A DNA stretch of 64,000 nt from Cytophagales bacterium (GTDB lineage: Bacteria; Bacteroidota; Bacteroidia; Cytophagales; Cyclobacteriaceae): the NCBI GenBank assembly GCA_003500135.1, contig DNTA01000178.1, forward strand, positions 1 to 64,000, given 5' to 3'. Numbering within the stretch: the stretch's first letter is position 1; each line of letters starts with the position of its first letter. Position numbers and translations under genes: made by a program. Shown here one piece after another: positions 36,241 to 45,834 of the stretch. A model generated the notes under the pieces. That model made no database searches. It was not told where the DNA came from and saw only the letters and a list, made by a program, of their open reading frames with translations.

Positions 36241-37812
36241 TTAGTTGATAGGTATTTGCTTAATTCGGGCACCCATTGGGATGCTTACCGTTTCAGTCTG
36301 GTCTCGGAAGTTCATTCGTTGAACTTCTTTCACTTCGATCACAATTCGATCGCCCTGGCGTGCTTTGGCAGCAAAAGAAGTGATGTTGGCACGGGGTCCG
36401 GTCACCCGTTGTGTTTCCAAGGCCCTTGTACCACGGGCAAGTATAACTTCCCATTTGGTCACGCGATATCTCGCATCTTCTGGCAAAAATTGCTTGAAGC
36501 TTTCATCTGGCTCAGCAACCAACGTAATCTCACGTGGTGGTTTGCTCATACCCCTTTTTTCATCTACTTCACGACCACCGCTGGTCATTACGATGTCGGG
36601 TTTTGGAATTCCACGTACATTGAAAGACTGTGTGCCTATGAAGTTACCATCACTATATACGTTTAGCACAACTTCCTTCGTGCGATCGGGAACTATCGTT
36701 ACCTGACCACCTTTACCAGAATAAGACTGTCCACCTTTTACACGGAAGCTAGGATTGTAAGCAGATCCTAATGCCGGTACCTGTACATTCAATTTGTTAC
36801 CGCAGTTGGCATACAATGCCTGTACAGAAGCTGATTGAATTTGAATAACCGGTTTGGCTACTACGTATTCAATTTCTTGCCGGAAGGTCGTATCATTCAG
36901 GCTGATCTCAGCCAGGAATTTTTTCACCTGCTGGCCATCCTTATCGTACTTGTCTCCTTTCGCTACAAATTCAATGTTGCCATAACCTTCTTCGTCTACA
37001 GATACCGAATTTCCATTGAATTTCATGGTAGGTGTGTTTCCTGAAGCAGAGGCAGAAATAAACATTTTTGCCTTATACTTAGCTCCTGAAGCAACTACTT
37101 TGGATTCAGGAAGTACCATAGGAACGATTACATCAAAGGCGATATCTTTCGCACCAACCTGTCCTTTTAAGAACTCCAGAGCTTCTGCTTCATAATTCAG
37201 CACTTCATTCTGAAACTGAGTAATAGTAGCAAGACCTGCAGCAGTTGGAGTACTTTCAAAATTGAGTTCTGCAAAATTTTTGGATCTCTGACTGGGTTGA
37301 GTGGAAAAATACGGATGGTTTTTACCGTCAAATGCAATTGGCGGATAATTATTTCCCGTAATCTGAGAAAGATTTTGCGCATATTCGTTCAACTTATCTT
37401 TCATCTCCATCCCTTTTTTCTGACGGATCATCAAATCCGCCACATGGTCCATATCTTTTGCACCTTTGAGATTTTTATCTTCATCATAACCACCAGTGAG
37501 TTTAATTATCTCTTCTTTTGTATTTCTGAGATAATTCACCATTTCGGTAGTCTGACTTCGCACCTGCTTGGCCCTGTCCAACACCTGAACGTCTCCTTCT
37601 CTATTACCTTTTTCCTCTACGGTCATAGCAATAGATTTTACTTTTCCGGAATTGACCTCAGCGTTTTCCTGTGCCTGCGTCTCTAATATATTGTTGATAA
37701 ATAAAAACTTGTCCAATACGGCAGAGTCGACATTCAATGCCAACATTGCTGTCAGCACCAAATACATCAATCCAATCATCTTCTGCCGAGGAGTTTCTTT
37801 TCCGCCAGCCAT
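36241..37812 (-). CDS. gldM: GldM/PorM type IX secretion motor stator protein
   Basis: The 523-residue protein begins MAGGKETPRQKMIGLMYLVLTAMLALNVD, with one membrane helix (about 14-30) that inserts into the GldL pentamer. A long periplasmic region of helical and beta domains follows, ending QIPIN. In the type IX secretion system GldL/GldM forms the proton-motive-force-driven motor for secretion and gliding. Length and start agree with the family. It lies between gldL and gldN with short spacers. Confidence 0.95.
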   Translation of the reverse strand: MAGGKETPRQKMIGLMYLVLTAMLALNVDSAVLDKFLFINNILETQAQENAEVNSGKVKSIAMTVEEKGNREGDVQVLDRAKQVRSQTTEMVNYLRNTKEEIIKLTGGYDEDKNLKGAKDMDHVADLMIRQKKGMEMKDKLNEYAQNLSQITGNNYPPIAFDGKNHPYFSTQPSQRSKNFAELNFESTPTAAGLATITQFQNEVLNYEAEALEFLKGQVGAKDIAFDVIVPMVLPESKVVASGAKYKAKMFISASASGNTPTMKFNGNSVSVDEEGYGNIEFVAKGDKYDKDGQQVKKFLAEISLNDTTFRQEIEYVVAKPVIQIQSASVQALYANCGNKLNVQVPALGSAYNPSFRVKGGQSYSGKGGQVTIVPDRTKEVVLNVYSDGNFIGTQSFNVRGIPKPDIVMTSGGREVDEKRGMSKPPREITLVAEPDESFKQFLPEDARYRVTKWEVILARGTRALETQRVTGPRANITSFAAKARQGDRIVIEVKEVQRMNFRDQTETVSIPMGARIKQIPIN

Positions 37813-37844
37813 ATTTAGTTTGTTTTAAGTGATACCATTCGGCA

Positions 37845-38687
37845 TTAAGCCTTCATCGCATTGATCATACCTCCGTAAATGGAGTTCAGTTTAGAGAGAT
37901 TCGTTGTAAGCTTGTTGATTTCACCTTTGAATTTCTCCGCGTCTTCAGTAGCAGATGACATACTTTCCATCGACTTGGTTAAGTTCGAGTAGAATTTATT
38001 CATCGCCTTGATATGGCTATTTGCATCCTGCAGTTCCATTTCGTAAATGGCATTCAGTGCACCAAGGTTTTTGGTTACATTCTGAACCTGCGTATGATAT
38101 TCTTTAGCATTATTTGAAGCTCCGGCCATTGCCTGAGTAGCGCCCTGAGAAGCTTTAGCCATTTCGACCATGGCGTTTACACTTTCGGTGTAAGAGCTAT
38201 TCATTTTATTAATGCTGGAAGCTGCGGTTTTTACTGAATTGGAATATTCATTGGTAGCCTCGGCTGCGTCGCCTAATTGACCGAGTTTGTTAGTGGTATC
38301 TGCAAGATTACGCATACCCTTACCCAAGCTGTCAATCAACTCCGGACCAATCTTTCCACTGGCCAATACAGTATCCAATTTTTGTGATACAGCGTCTTGT
38401 TTTCCTGGAACCTGCTTTTGTCTTTGTCTTCCTGCTCCTTCGAAGTCATCTGATAGTTCAGGATATACTTTAGCCCAATCCGGCTCGTGTTTTGGTGGTT
38501 CAAAAGCACTTAAAAAGAAGATGATGGCCTCCGTAGTAAGTCCAACACCCAACATCGCTCCGGCGCCAGGCAAGTGCAAAAGTTTAAACATGGCGCCCAT
38601 AATTACAATTGCGGCGCCTATACCGTATACCTTAGGCATTATCGAGCCGTACAATAATTCAGTAAATCCGCCTTTCTTGCTACTCAT
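37845..38687 (-). CDS. gldL: GldL/PorL type IX secretion motor protein
   Basis: The 280-residue protein has two membrane helices near the N-terminus (MPKVYGIGAAIVIMGAMFKLLH and AMLGVGLTTEAIIFFLSAF). A cytoplasmic, mostly helical region rich in Asn, Ala and Lys follows. GldL pentamers form the inner-membrane motor with GldM; the Glu in TTEAIIFFLSAFEPP lies in the second helix, where the proton-carrying Glu is expected. Order and spacing (32 bases to gldM) match the conserved operon. Confidence 0.95.
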   Translation of the reverse strand: MSSKKGGFTELLYGSIMPKVYGIGAAIVIMGAMFKLLHLPGAGAMLGVGLTTEAIIFFLSAFEPPKHEPDWAKVYPELSDDFEGAGRQRQKQVPGKQDAVSQKLDTVLASGKIGPELIDSLGKGMRNLADTTNKLGQLGDAAEATNEYSNSVKTAASSINKMNSSYTESVNAMVEMAKASQGATQAMAGASNNAKEYHTQVQNVTKNLGALNAIYEMELQDANSHIKAMNKFYSNLTKSMESMSSATEDAEKFKGEINKLTTNLSKLNSIYGGMINAMKA

Positions 38688-38731
38688 TGCTGTAATATTT
38701 TAAGTTAATAATGATTTTTTCTTGTTAATGA

Positions 38732-39769
38732 CTAAAATTCTTCTCCTGTTGAACGTCCCAGATAGGTCATGGCACATCTGAATCCGATAAAAGCACGGGT
38801 AGTGTCTTTGTGTTCAAAGTTACGTGTTCCGGTTTCAAGGAAGTATGCAATATCTTTCCAGGAGCCACCTCTTATTACTTTTCTGGGTTCGTTCTCGTCA
38901 AAATATGTCGGGTTCAAATCCCAAACTAATGGAACTGAAGCCGGGTTGTAAGCATCTTCACACCATTCGGAAACATTACCTGACATATCAAATAATCCGT
39001 AGTCATTCGAGAAGAATGCGTATGCAGGGGAAGTATAAGCAAAACCGTCATCAAAGTAGTTACCGCGACCGGGTTTGAAGTTTGCCAGCATACAACCTTT
39101 CGCATTTCTTATGTATGGGTTACCCCAGGGGTATTTGGCCATATCACGTCCACCACGGGCCGCATATTCCCATTCCGCTTCTGATGGTAGTCGAAAGTTA
39201 GGCATAGGCCATTCACCAATGCTCGCACGAAAGTCATTTAGATAATTTGTTCTCCAGGTACAAAAATACTTGGCGGCTTCCCAGTCAACACCAACAACCG
39301 GATAGTCGTCAAATGCGGGGTGCGACCAATAGTATACCATTAATGGATCGCCCATGTGGTGCGCAAAATCCCTAACCCAAACGGTAGTGTCCGGGTACAA
39401 TTCGTTCATTACAAACTCCTCACCCAAAATACTCATCGAGTCAAGCATGATATTGTCCATAAACTGGCGATACTCATTATTGGTGATCTCAGAATCATCC
39501 ATATAAAAAGAGCCAATAGTAATCTGCTTGTTGAAGTTCATTTGAGTGTGGGCAATGTCTTCATCGGCCTGCCCCATGTGGAAGGTTCCTGCCGGAATGG
39601 GTACCATGCCATAAGGGATGATCATACCTGTCCATTCCCTGCCTTGTACGCCTACGAGCTCTCCATTGTCACCACGTCCGGCTCCGCCGAGCAAACCGCA
39701 CGACTGAAGCGCAAGGGCCACGATAACCAACAGAAACGTAGGTTTCAACATAACACCAATCTTATTCAT
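38732..39769 (-). CDS. gldK: GldK/PorK type IX secretion lipoprotein
   Basis: The 345-residue protein has a lipoprotein signal with Cys24 (LALQSCG) and a formylglycine-generating-enzyme-like (FGE-sulfatase) fold: IPAGTFHMGQAD, then VVGVDWEAAKYFCTWR, and near the end RVIRGGSWKD. GldK/PorK forms the outer-membrane-associated ring with GldN. It is the first gene of gldKLMN. A -7 element with a -33 TTG lies upstream at 39816-39846. Confidence 0.95.
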   Translation of the reverse strand: MNKIGVMLKPTFLLVIVALALQSCGLLGGAGRGDNGELVGVQGREWTGMIIPYGMVPIPAGTFHMGQADEDIAHTQMNFNKQITIGSFYMDDSEITNNEYRQFMDNIMLDSMSILGEEFVMNELYPDTTVWVRDFAHHMGDPLMVYYWSHPAFDDYPVVGVDWEAAKYFCTWRTNYLNDFRASIGEWPMPNFRLPSEAEWEYAARGGRDMAKYPWGNPYIRNAKGCMLANFKPGRGNYFDDGFAYTSPAYAFFSNDYGLFDMSGNVSEWCEDAYNPASVPLVWDLNPTYFDENEPRKVIRGGSWKDIAYFLETGTRNFEHKDTTRAFIGFRCAMTYLGRSTGEEF

Positions 39770-39815
39770 AACACCTTGTTTAAAAACTTATTATAATATT
39801 AAGTATCGTAAAAAT

Positions 39816-39846
39816 CAAATATAAGCCGAATATGTGGCTTATTCAA
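39816..39846 (-). promoter_or_regulatory. candidate promoter of the gldKLMN operon
   Basis: On the minus strand TTG (39844-39846) is followed after 20 bases by TATATTTG (39816-39823), an exact match to the Bacteroidota -7 consensus with acceptable spacing. The start codon of gldK is 47 bases downstream of the -7 element. Confidence 0.55.
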
Positions 39847-39927
39847 CACTTCAATTTTAAGCAATAATTCTAAAAATAGCGGGAACCTTGCAATTTTTTA
39901 GATGAAATTACAGTTTTTCCCGACCAA

Positions 39928-40887
39928 TCAGTGCCTGAACCGCGGAGTTCTAATGATCTTTTTACCGGCGCCACCTGTAACCGGTAAGGAGTAAGTCAAC
40001 ATTATCTCATGAGAAGTTGGCGACTTGGCTGCCTGAGCCGAAATGATATAATCCAGGGAATACCCCAGGTTTAAATTTTTCTCTTTCAGGAAACTGTAAC
40101 CAATGATTGCTGAAACAGATTCGCCTTGTCGGAATGAGGCCCCGCCCCAAAACTTTTCTTTGTAATAAGCAATCATACCCAGATCAAACGTGTATGTATT
40201 GAAGTCGGATCGTATTAAAACCGCAGGCTTTAGTGTAACATCATAGTTCAGTTCGTAACTGTAGCCACCACCGAACACCAGATGGTTCTCCAAAGCGTTT
40301 CTTACCGAATCACGACCGAAATCAAATTCACTTTCCACTATATGGTTAACGGCCAATTGAATATAATATTTCTCAGCCCTGTAAAATACACCTGCACTAA
40401 AATCGGGCCTTACCTGCGACTCCCGTCCTTCACCTAATAATGGATCATTATTATCAATTGGCCTGTACTGATCGTAATCAATGGTTTGCGAATAAATACC
40501 TGCCCCGAGACCGAAGCTTAACTTAGCTTCACCCACTGCCAGGTGATACGAATAAAGAGCTTTCACCTGTAGGGTATTCCAGTTGGCAATCTCGTCTTTA
40601 ACCACTATGAGACCGGCGCCACTGCGCAATTTAAAAAGGGGCATATCAAGGGAAACCAGCATACTTTGCGGCGCCCCGCCCTCGTCGAAGGTAGGGGTAT
40701 ACCCCAACCACTGGCTACGATAAAAAGCAGATAACTTAGATACGCCTTCAACTCCTGCGTAGGAAGGGTTGTTGTACAGGTTATTATACATGTACATTGA
40801 AAACTGAGGGTCTTGCTGTGCCCAGGCGCTTCCAACAGTTAAAAAAATGAAGGCGACGATTAAAAAATTTCTCCCTACAACAAACAT
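39928..40887 (-). CDS. PorP/SprF family type IX secretion outer-membrane protein
   Basis: The 319-residue protein has a signal peptide ending AWAQQ and begins its mature part with DPQFSMYMYNNLYNNPSYAG, the classical PorP/SprF start, followed by beta-barrel strands ending in a basic tail. PorP/SprF proteins form 14-stranded barrels that sit with the GldKN ring or with a large secreted substrate such as SprB. The gene precedes gldK in the same direction, 158 bases away, and is likely to have its own promoter. Confidence 0.9.
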   Translation of the reverse strand: MFVVGRNFLIVAFIFLTVGSAWAQQDPQFSMYMYNNLYNNPSYAGVEGVSKLSAFYRSQWLGYTPTFDEGGAPQSMLVSLDMPLFKLRSGAGLIVVKDEIANWNTLQVKALYSYHLAVGEAKLSFGLGAGIYSQTIDYDQYRPIDNNDPLLGEGRESQVRPDFSAGVFYRAEKYYIQLAVNHIVESEFDFGRDSVRNALENHLVFGGGYSYELNYDVTLKPAVLIRSDFNTYTFDLGMIAYYKEKFWGGASFRQGESVSAIIGYSFLKEKNLNLGYSLDYIISAQAAKSPTSHEIMLTYSLPVTGGAGKKIIRTPRFRH

Positions 40888-41005
40888 GACTACAACATTA
40901 AGATTATTTTGAATCAGAAAAATAGCAATTTTTGATATTTATATAATAAATGTAATGTTTAATTTATTGTTTTGCCAAAAAAATATTTTGTTGTAGGGCA
41001 ATTCG

Positions 41006-41782
41006 CTATTTAATTCCGTTGGCTTTTTTGATGTATAACTCTAACGCTCCGGTCATTGAAGGCGCATTTGGCTGTGGCGCTTCAATGTCGAGATACAAGC
41101 CAGCTTCGCGAACGGCTTTTGCCGTAGTTGGCCCAAATGCTGCTATGCGGGTATTCTCCTGCTTGAAATCAGGAAAGTTTACAAATAACGAATTAATGCC
41201 CGAAGGACTAAAAAATGCAATGATATCGTATTTAATATCGGCGAGGTTCGAAAGGTCGCTCGCTACCGTTTTGTAAATCGTTGCTTCAGAAAATCCGTAA
41301 CCGTTTTTGGTCAGAAAATCAGGAATATCATTTTTACGAATATTCGAACAGGGGAAAATGTACTTTTCGTTTTTATGCTTTTTGAGGATTTCGATGAGGT
41401 CCACAGCCGTTTTTTGGCCTGTGAAAATCTTCCTCTTTCTGATCACTATGTATTTTTGAAGATAATTTGCCGTTTGTTCAGAAATGCAAAAATACTTCAT
41501 ATCCGAAGGCACTTCCACCTTACTTTCTTTACACAACCTGAAAAAATGATCAACGGCATTTCTGCTGGTAAATATCACCGCAGTATGGTTGAGTATATCA
41601 ATTTTTTGTTTTCTGAATTCCTTTAGTGTTATTGGCTCGATATGAATGAATGGCCTGAAATCGACTTTTAAATTGTATTTTTTGGCCAATGTGTTATACG
41701 GTGATTTATCATCTTTCGGCTTTGGTTGAGAAACAAGAATACTCTCTACTTTTTTTAGCCTTTCCGTGTCTGTGGTACTCAT
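41006..41782 (-). CDS. hemD: uroporphyrinogen-III synthase
   Basis: The 258-residue protein has the HemD fold pattern: two alpha/beta lobes, with VIFTSRNAVDHFFRLC, IFPCSNIRKNDIPDFL and IAFFSPSGINSLF, and a C-terminal ARIAAFGPTTAKAVREAG-like stretch. It cyclises hydroxymethylbilane to uroporphyrinogen III in heme and corrin synthesis. It is adjacent to a DUF4271 gene (48 bases upstream), a neighbourhood I recall as conserved in Bacteroidota. An N-terminal 30 residues rich in Lys precedes the fold. Confidence 0.85.
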   Translation of the reverse strand: MSTTDTERLKKVESILVSQPKPKDDKSPYNTLAKKYNLKVDFRPFIHIEPITLKEFRKQKIDILNHTAVIFTSRNAVDHFFRLCKESKVEVPSDMKYFCISEQTANYLQKYIVIRKRKIFTGQKTAVDLIEILKKHKNEKYIFPCSNIRKNDIPDFLTKNGYGFSEATIYKTVASDLSNLADIKYDIIAFFSPSGINSLFVNFPDFKQENTRIAAFGPTTAKAVREAGLYLDIEAPQPNAPSMTGALELYIKKANGIK

Positions 41783-41830
41783 ACTCCTCTATTCAGTAAA
41801 AATGTGAACTATAGTCTCCCAGTATTATTT

Positions 41831-42946
41831 CTAAAAGAAAAAATATTTGATCACGATAAGTGACGGTATTATTTCTGTGCTGCAAAGGTAAGAAAATAAA
41901 TGTAGATTTTTAAAAGAGGTATAATTTCTCAATTTGAGATATAGAAAAATGAAGCGAAATATAAAAAATGCAACCACAACTGCGGCGGAAATTTGAATGA
42001 TGGTGTAAAATACGTTCCATTCGGCTACGTAAAAAACTATTAACAGGCTGAATAAAAGCCCGAAAAACAGAAAGGCCAACCTGAAATATTCATAGAAAAA
42101 CAATCGGATTGCCTGACGTATGTCGAACAAAACACTTATATATTGAATGAGTAAATATTTGATTGTATAAAAGATCAAAACAAATACAGTAAGCGCCATC
42201 CATTGCCAAATTGCCTGCCAGCCTTGTATCCAATGTAAACTGATATGTAGGATTCCATTTTGATAAAGTAACATAATTAAAAATGAAAGAACTGCCGAGT
42301 GCATCAGCACCATATACCATTGAGCGGCTGTTAATGAAGCGCTTTTGGTGATTTCTTCACCACTCAACACTCTAATGGCCAGTACCCTTCTAAACATTGC
42401 ATTGAATGTACGGGGATATGCTTTATATATGATGGAAAAAATGGTGACCATTAATATTAACATGATCAGGAAATAATTTCTCATTTCGTTTTCTGGCCTC
42501 TTTTGTACTTCAAAAAAATCGTATTTAGATGCTTCCTTAATTCCCGGATTGATAATGTAGCCTTCAAAATCAGCCAGGCCATCACTTTCATGATACAACG
42601 TCAGGCTGAGTGTGTCTCTTTCCAGGGCGAGGTACAAACTGTCAATATTCAACGTAACCTTGCTTTTTGACGGATAGTACTCGATAAACTGACCATCAAT
42701 GAGCAAAGATGAGCGGCCGGGCGCCAACATCCAAAGCCTCATTTTGCTGAACCTTTTTAAAGGGATTAAAAAGTGCTTTTTGTGCAAATCCTGTTCTCCC
42801 GCGGGCACAAATATGTTATCATCCGTTTCATATTCCACCCTGTAGAGCGCCATGTCGTCTACAATTTGATAACCGGGCTTTACCTGTTGGGCAAATCCAA
42901 AAAAGCTACTGACTAAGAGAAAAAGTAATGTAATTGCACTTTTCAT
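41831..42946 (-). CDS. DUF4271 membrane protein
   Basis: With ATG 42946 (MKSAITLLFLLVSSFFGFAQ) the product is 371 residues: a signal peptide, a periplasmic part of about 130 residues and a C-terminal block of about six to seven membrane helices. This is the DUF4271 architecture, seen in Bacteroidota next to hemD. The function is unknown, although its position between hemD and an Omp85-like gene suggests an envelope role. An upstream in-frame ATG at 42961 would lengthen it by five residues. The C-terminus is very hydrophobic (SLIVIKYFFF). Confidence 0.75.
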   Translation of the reverse strand: MKSAITLLFLLVSSFFGFAQQVKPGYQIVDDMALYRVEYETDDNIFVPAGEQDLHKKHFLIPLKRFSKMRLWMLAPGRSSLLIDGQFIEYYPSKSKVTLNIDSLYLALERDTLSLTLYHESDGLADFEGYIINPGIKEASKYDFFEVQKRPENEMRNYFLIMLILMVTIFSIIYKAYPRTFNAMFRRVLAIRVLSGEEITKSASLTAAQWYMVLMHSAVLSFLIMLLYQNGILHISLHWIQGWQAIWQWMALTVFVLIFYTIKYLLIQYISVLFDIRQAIRLFFYEYFRLAFLFFGLLFSLLIVFYVAEWNVFYTIIQISAAVVVAFFIFRFIFLYLKLRNYTSFKNLHLFSYLCSTEIIPSLIVIKYFFF

Positions 42947-42967
42947 GATCCAAAAATGCAAAATATT

Positions 42968-44701
42968 TCAAAACCGGCTGGTGTAACCAAAGTGAATATT
43001 GGAAAAATTAAGGCTAAAGGGTTGAAATTTGGACTGACCAAGTGCATAAATAAAGGTAAAAATGCCATTTTTTGTATCGAGTTCCAGTCCAATACCGGCA
43101 GAAAACGGTGTGTCACTGTTTTCAGATTGTTGCCATTTTTCATTTATGTAGCCCGCATCCACAAAGGCATATATCATTGAGGTGCGCTCCAAAAGGTATC
43201 TGAATTCAACATTACCATACACATAATCCGTGGCAAATATGCTAAGTTCAGGAAAGCCCCTTATCGTATTTAGCCCCCCTAAACGGAAAAGTTCATTTTG
43301 AAATAGTTGATCTGATAAAAGCATACCGGCATGACCTCCTGCCTTGATCACCATTCTTCTGGCTACCGGAACATATTGTTCCACATCTGCTTTCCAGCGC
43401 AATTGGGTATTTTCCAGGGCTAAACCGTCATAGGCCTGTTCATCAAAAATCTGGTTTTTCCTGATGTTTTTTTGACCAACCTCAAGTTGCAAGTTCCAAT
43501 AGCTTCCTCCTGATGGAAATAGAACATCATTCAGTTGATTGCTTTCATATCCTATTCGATAATAATTGATGTCGTAATCGAAGGCATCGGGAAGTACGGT
43601 ATCGCCTTCAAACCGGGAGGTGGCAATTAATCGAGACCCTTCAAAATCGATACCTGCATTGAAACGATGACCTCCACTGAAATTAGTGAAAATATCAAGC
43701 GCAATATTTGTATTCAAAAAGGAGGTGTCTTGTTTGAGTAGGTCAAGGGCAAAACCCCATCCCAAGGGGGATTTCAAAAAATTTGGATGTTCATACACAA
43801 CATCAAGAAACTGGGATAAATTATCCGTTTTCCTCCAGTCAATAAGCAAATGTTTTCCCGAGGCGAATAAATTGTACAGGTTCAAATTCACATACCCGTT
43901 GATCAGAATATTATTGCCGGCTGCCTGATTGGGCAATACGCCGAGCAACCCGTCTATCCGGTTCACCTTCCTTTTGTTTAGGTTCAGTTGCAATGTGGCC
44001 TTATTCTCAAAGAAGCGAACATAGGGTTGTTCGACTATTTCGATATAGCGGAGTTGCGCCAGTTGTTTAGCCACTCTATCAACCAGCTTTTGATTATAGG
44101 GTTCTTCGGGTATTATACCCAAATAACTCATCAAAAAGCCCTTTTTTACATTCAAATTACCTTCCACTGATATGCTGTCAAATTCTATAAATGGCCCCGG
44201 CCGGTAATTGATTTGCAAACTGACCAGTGAATCCTGAAACTTTATACTGTCGAGCCTGGCTGAAGCAAAGGGCAAACCGTTTTGTTCGGAAACATCAATT
44301 ATCCGTTCGAGTACACGATTAATGCGCGGATACTCCATAGGCTTTCCCATCATGCTTTTTTCTTTGAAACCTACCTCTTTTTGAATTTCAGCCGGTAAAT
44401 TCCCCGTAGATAATATGGCCAGGTAATACTTTTGACCAACCTGGATAACCGCTTTGGAAATATTATTTTTACTTGCATAGCTTTTTAGATGAGCCGTCAA
44501 ATGGCCTTCACTTCTCAAGTCCTGTAAAATGTTATCCACCAGGGCGCCCATTTTACTGCTGTCCGATTGAATAACTTCTTCCTCTGTTTTTTCCGGGTAT
44601 TCCAGCACAACGTGCAATTGTTGCTTTTTTTGTGCATAACTTTGCAGCACAAGCAAACACAGTATCGTTATGGATATAATATTGTGTTGAACAGATTTCA
44701 T
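42968..44701 (-). CDS. Omp85-family outer-membrane protein (BamA/TamA-like)
   Basis: The 577-residue protein has a signal peptide (ending LQSYAQ), POTRA-like segments (for example IEFDSISVEGNLNVKKGFL and a later LAQLRYIEIVEQPYV), and a C-terminal 16-stranded barrel region with the Omp85 L6 motif IRGF in LGGLNTIRGFP. It ends in an aromatic residue (HFGYTSRF), as barrel-assembly substrates do. It is smaller than BamA (about 800), so it is more probably a TamA-like or surface-antigen paralogue. It is divergent from hemW, whose start is six bases away. Confidence 0.85.
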   Translation of the reverse strand: MKSVQHNIISITILCLLVLQSYAQKKQQLHVVLEYPEKTEEEVIQSDSSKMGALVDNILQDLRSEGHLTAHLKSYASKNNISKAVIQVGQKYYLAILSTGNLPAEIQKEVGFKEKSMMGKPMEYPRINRVLERIIDVSEQNGLPFASARLDSIKFQDSLVSLQINYRPGPFIEFDSISVEGNLNVKKGFLMSYLGIIPEEPYNQKLVDRVAKQLAQLRYIEIVEQPYVRFFENKATLQLNLNKRKVNRIDGLLGVLPNQAAGNNILINGYVNLNLYNLFASGKHLLIDWRKTDNLSQFLDVVYEHPNFLKSPLGWGFALDLLKQDTSFLNTNIALDIFTNFSGGHRFNAGIDFEGSRLIATSRFEGDTVLPDAFDYDINYYRIGYESNQLNDVLFPSGGSYWNLQLEVGQKNIRKNQIFDEQAYDGLALENTQLRWKADVEQYVPVARRMVIKAGGHAGMLLSDQLFQNELFRLGGLNTIRGFPELSIFATDYVYGNVEFRYLLERTSMIYAFVDAGYINEKWQQSENSDTPFSAGIGLELDTKNGIFTFIYALGQSKFQPFSLNFSNIHFGYTSRF

Positions 44702-44707
44702 TACACT

Positions 44708-45832
44708 TTGGCAGGCATTTATTTACATATACCGTTTTGCAGGCAGGCATGCCACTACTGTGATTTTCACTTTAGCACACAGCTTAAATATAAAGAAGAA
44801 TTGGTGAATGCCATGGTAAAGGAATTGACCTTGCAAAAAAATTATTTGCCCCGGCACATTGCATTCGATACGGTTTATTTTGGTGGTGGTACGCCCTCGG
44901 TCTTAACCCCGGAAGAACTTAATTGCATATTTGATGCCCTGCTTGAAAACTACCATATCCGTCAAAATGCAGAAATCACGCTGGAAGCCAATCCTGATGA
45001 CCTTGATAGAAATACATTGATGATGCTCAAAAATGCTGGTGTCAATCGGCTGAGTGTAGGTATACAGAGCTTTTATGAAGATGACCTAAGGCTTTTAAAC
45101 CGTTCTCACACGGCGGAGCAAGCCAAAAGGTGCTTGATGGAAGCACGGGAAATTGGATTTGATAATTTTAATCTCGATTTAATATATGGTATTCCAAAAA
45201 GTACAGTTGAATCGTGGTTGGAAAATATACATATTGCTCTAGGCCTGAAACCTAAACATATTTCTACTTATTGCCTTACCGTGGAGGAAAACACAGTTTT
45301 TGGCAGGTGGAAAAATAGCGGGCGGTTTCTCGAAGTAGAGGAGGAACTGGCTGCCAAACAATATGAAATTCTGGTAGGCGCCCTAAAAAAATATGGTTTT
45401 GAGCATTACGAGGTTTCAAACTTTGCCCTTCCGGGCCATCATTCGAAGCACAATGTGCAGTACTGGCATTATGAACCCTATTTAGGAATCGGGCCGGGCG
45501 CCCATTCCTTCAATGGACGAAAAAGGCAGTTCAACGTATTAAATAACCATAAATATATAAAAGCGATAAATAATGGCGACGTACCAGGCTTATCTGAGGC
45601 CCTTTCGAAGGAAGATGAAATAAATGAAAGGATACTAACAGGGCTTCGAACTCAATGGGGCATCAGTTTAACTTCACTCCATAAGCTTGGCTATGATCTG
45701 TTAAAATCGAAAGGGAAATATTTAGAACAATTAATTTCAGAAGGCCTGGCAGACATGCCAAACGACCGGTTGGTTTTAAGCGAAAAAGGCTGGCTACTTG
45801 CGGATCATATCAGCTTAAAGCTTTGCCGGTAG
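44708..45832 (+). CDS. hemW: HemW, radical-SAM heme chaperone-like protein
   Basis: TTG at 44708 gives a product of 374 residues beginning (L/M)AGIYLHIPFCRQACHYCDFHF; the cysteines 11, 15 and 18 form CxxxCxxC, and the phenylalanine after the last cysteine plus one marks HemW rather than HemN. The radical SAM core continues with FGGGTPSVL and SVGIQSF. It is implicated in heme insertion. Longer frames extend to 44567 but would overlap the divergent gene and look random. The start is therefore inferred from family alignment. The gene ends two bases before a convergent gene. Confidence 0.85.
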   Translation: MAGIYLHIPFCRQACHYCDFHFSTQLKYKEELVNAMVKELTLQKNYLPRHIAFDTVYFGGGTPSVLTPEELNCIFDALLENYHIRQNAEITLEANPDDLDRNTLMMLKNAGVNRLSVGIQSFYEDDLRLLNRSHTAEQAKRCLMEAREIGFDNFNLDLIYGIPKSTVESWLENIHIALGLKPKHISTYCLTVEENTVFGRWKNSGRFLEVEEELAAKQYEILVGALKKYGFEHYEVSNFALPGHHSKHNVQYWHYEPYLGIGPGAHSFNGRKRQFNVLNNHKYIKAINNGDVPGLSEALSKEDEINERILTGLRTQWGISLTSLHKLGYDLLKSKGKYLEQLISEGLADMPNDRLVLSEKGWLLADHISLKLCR

Positions 45833-45834
45833 TA

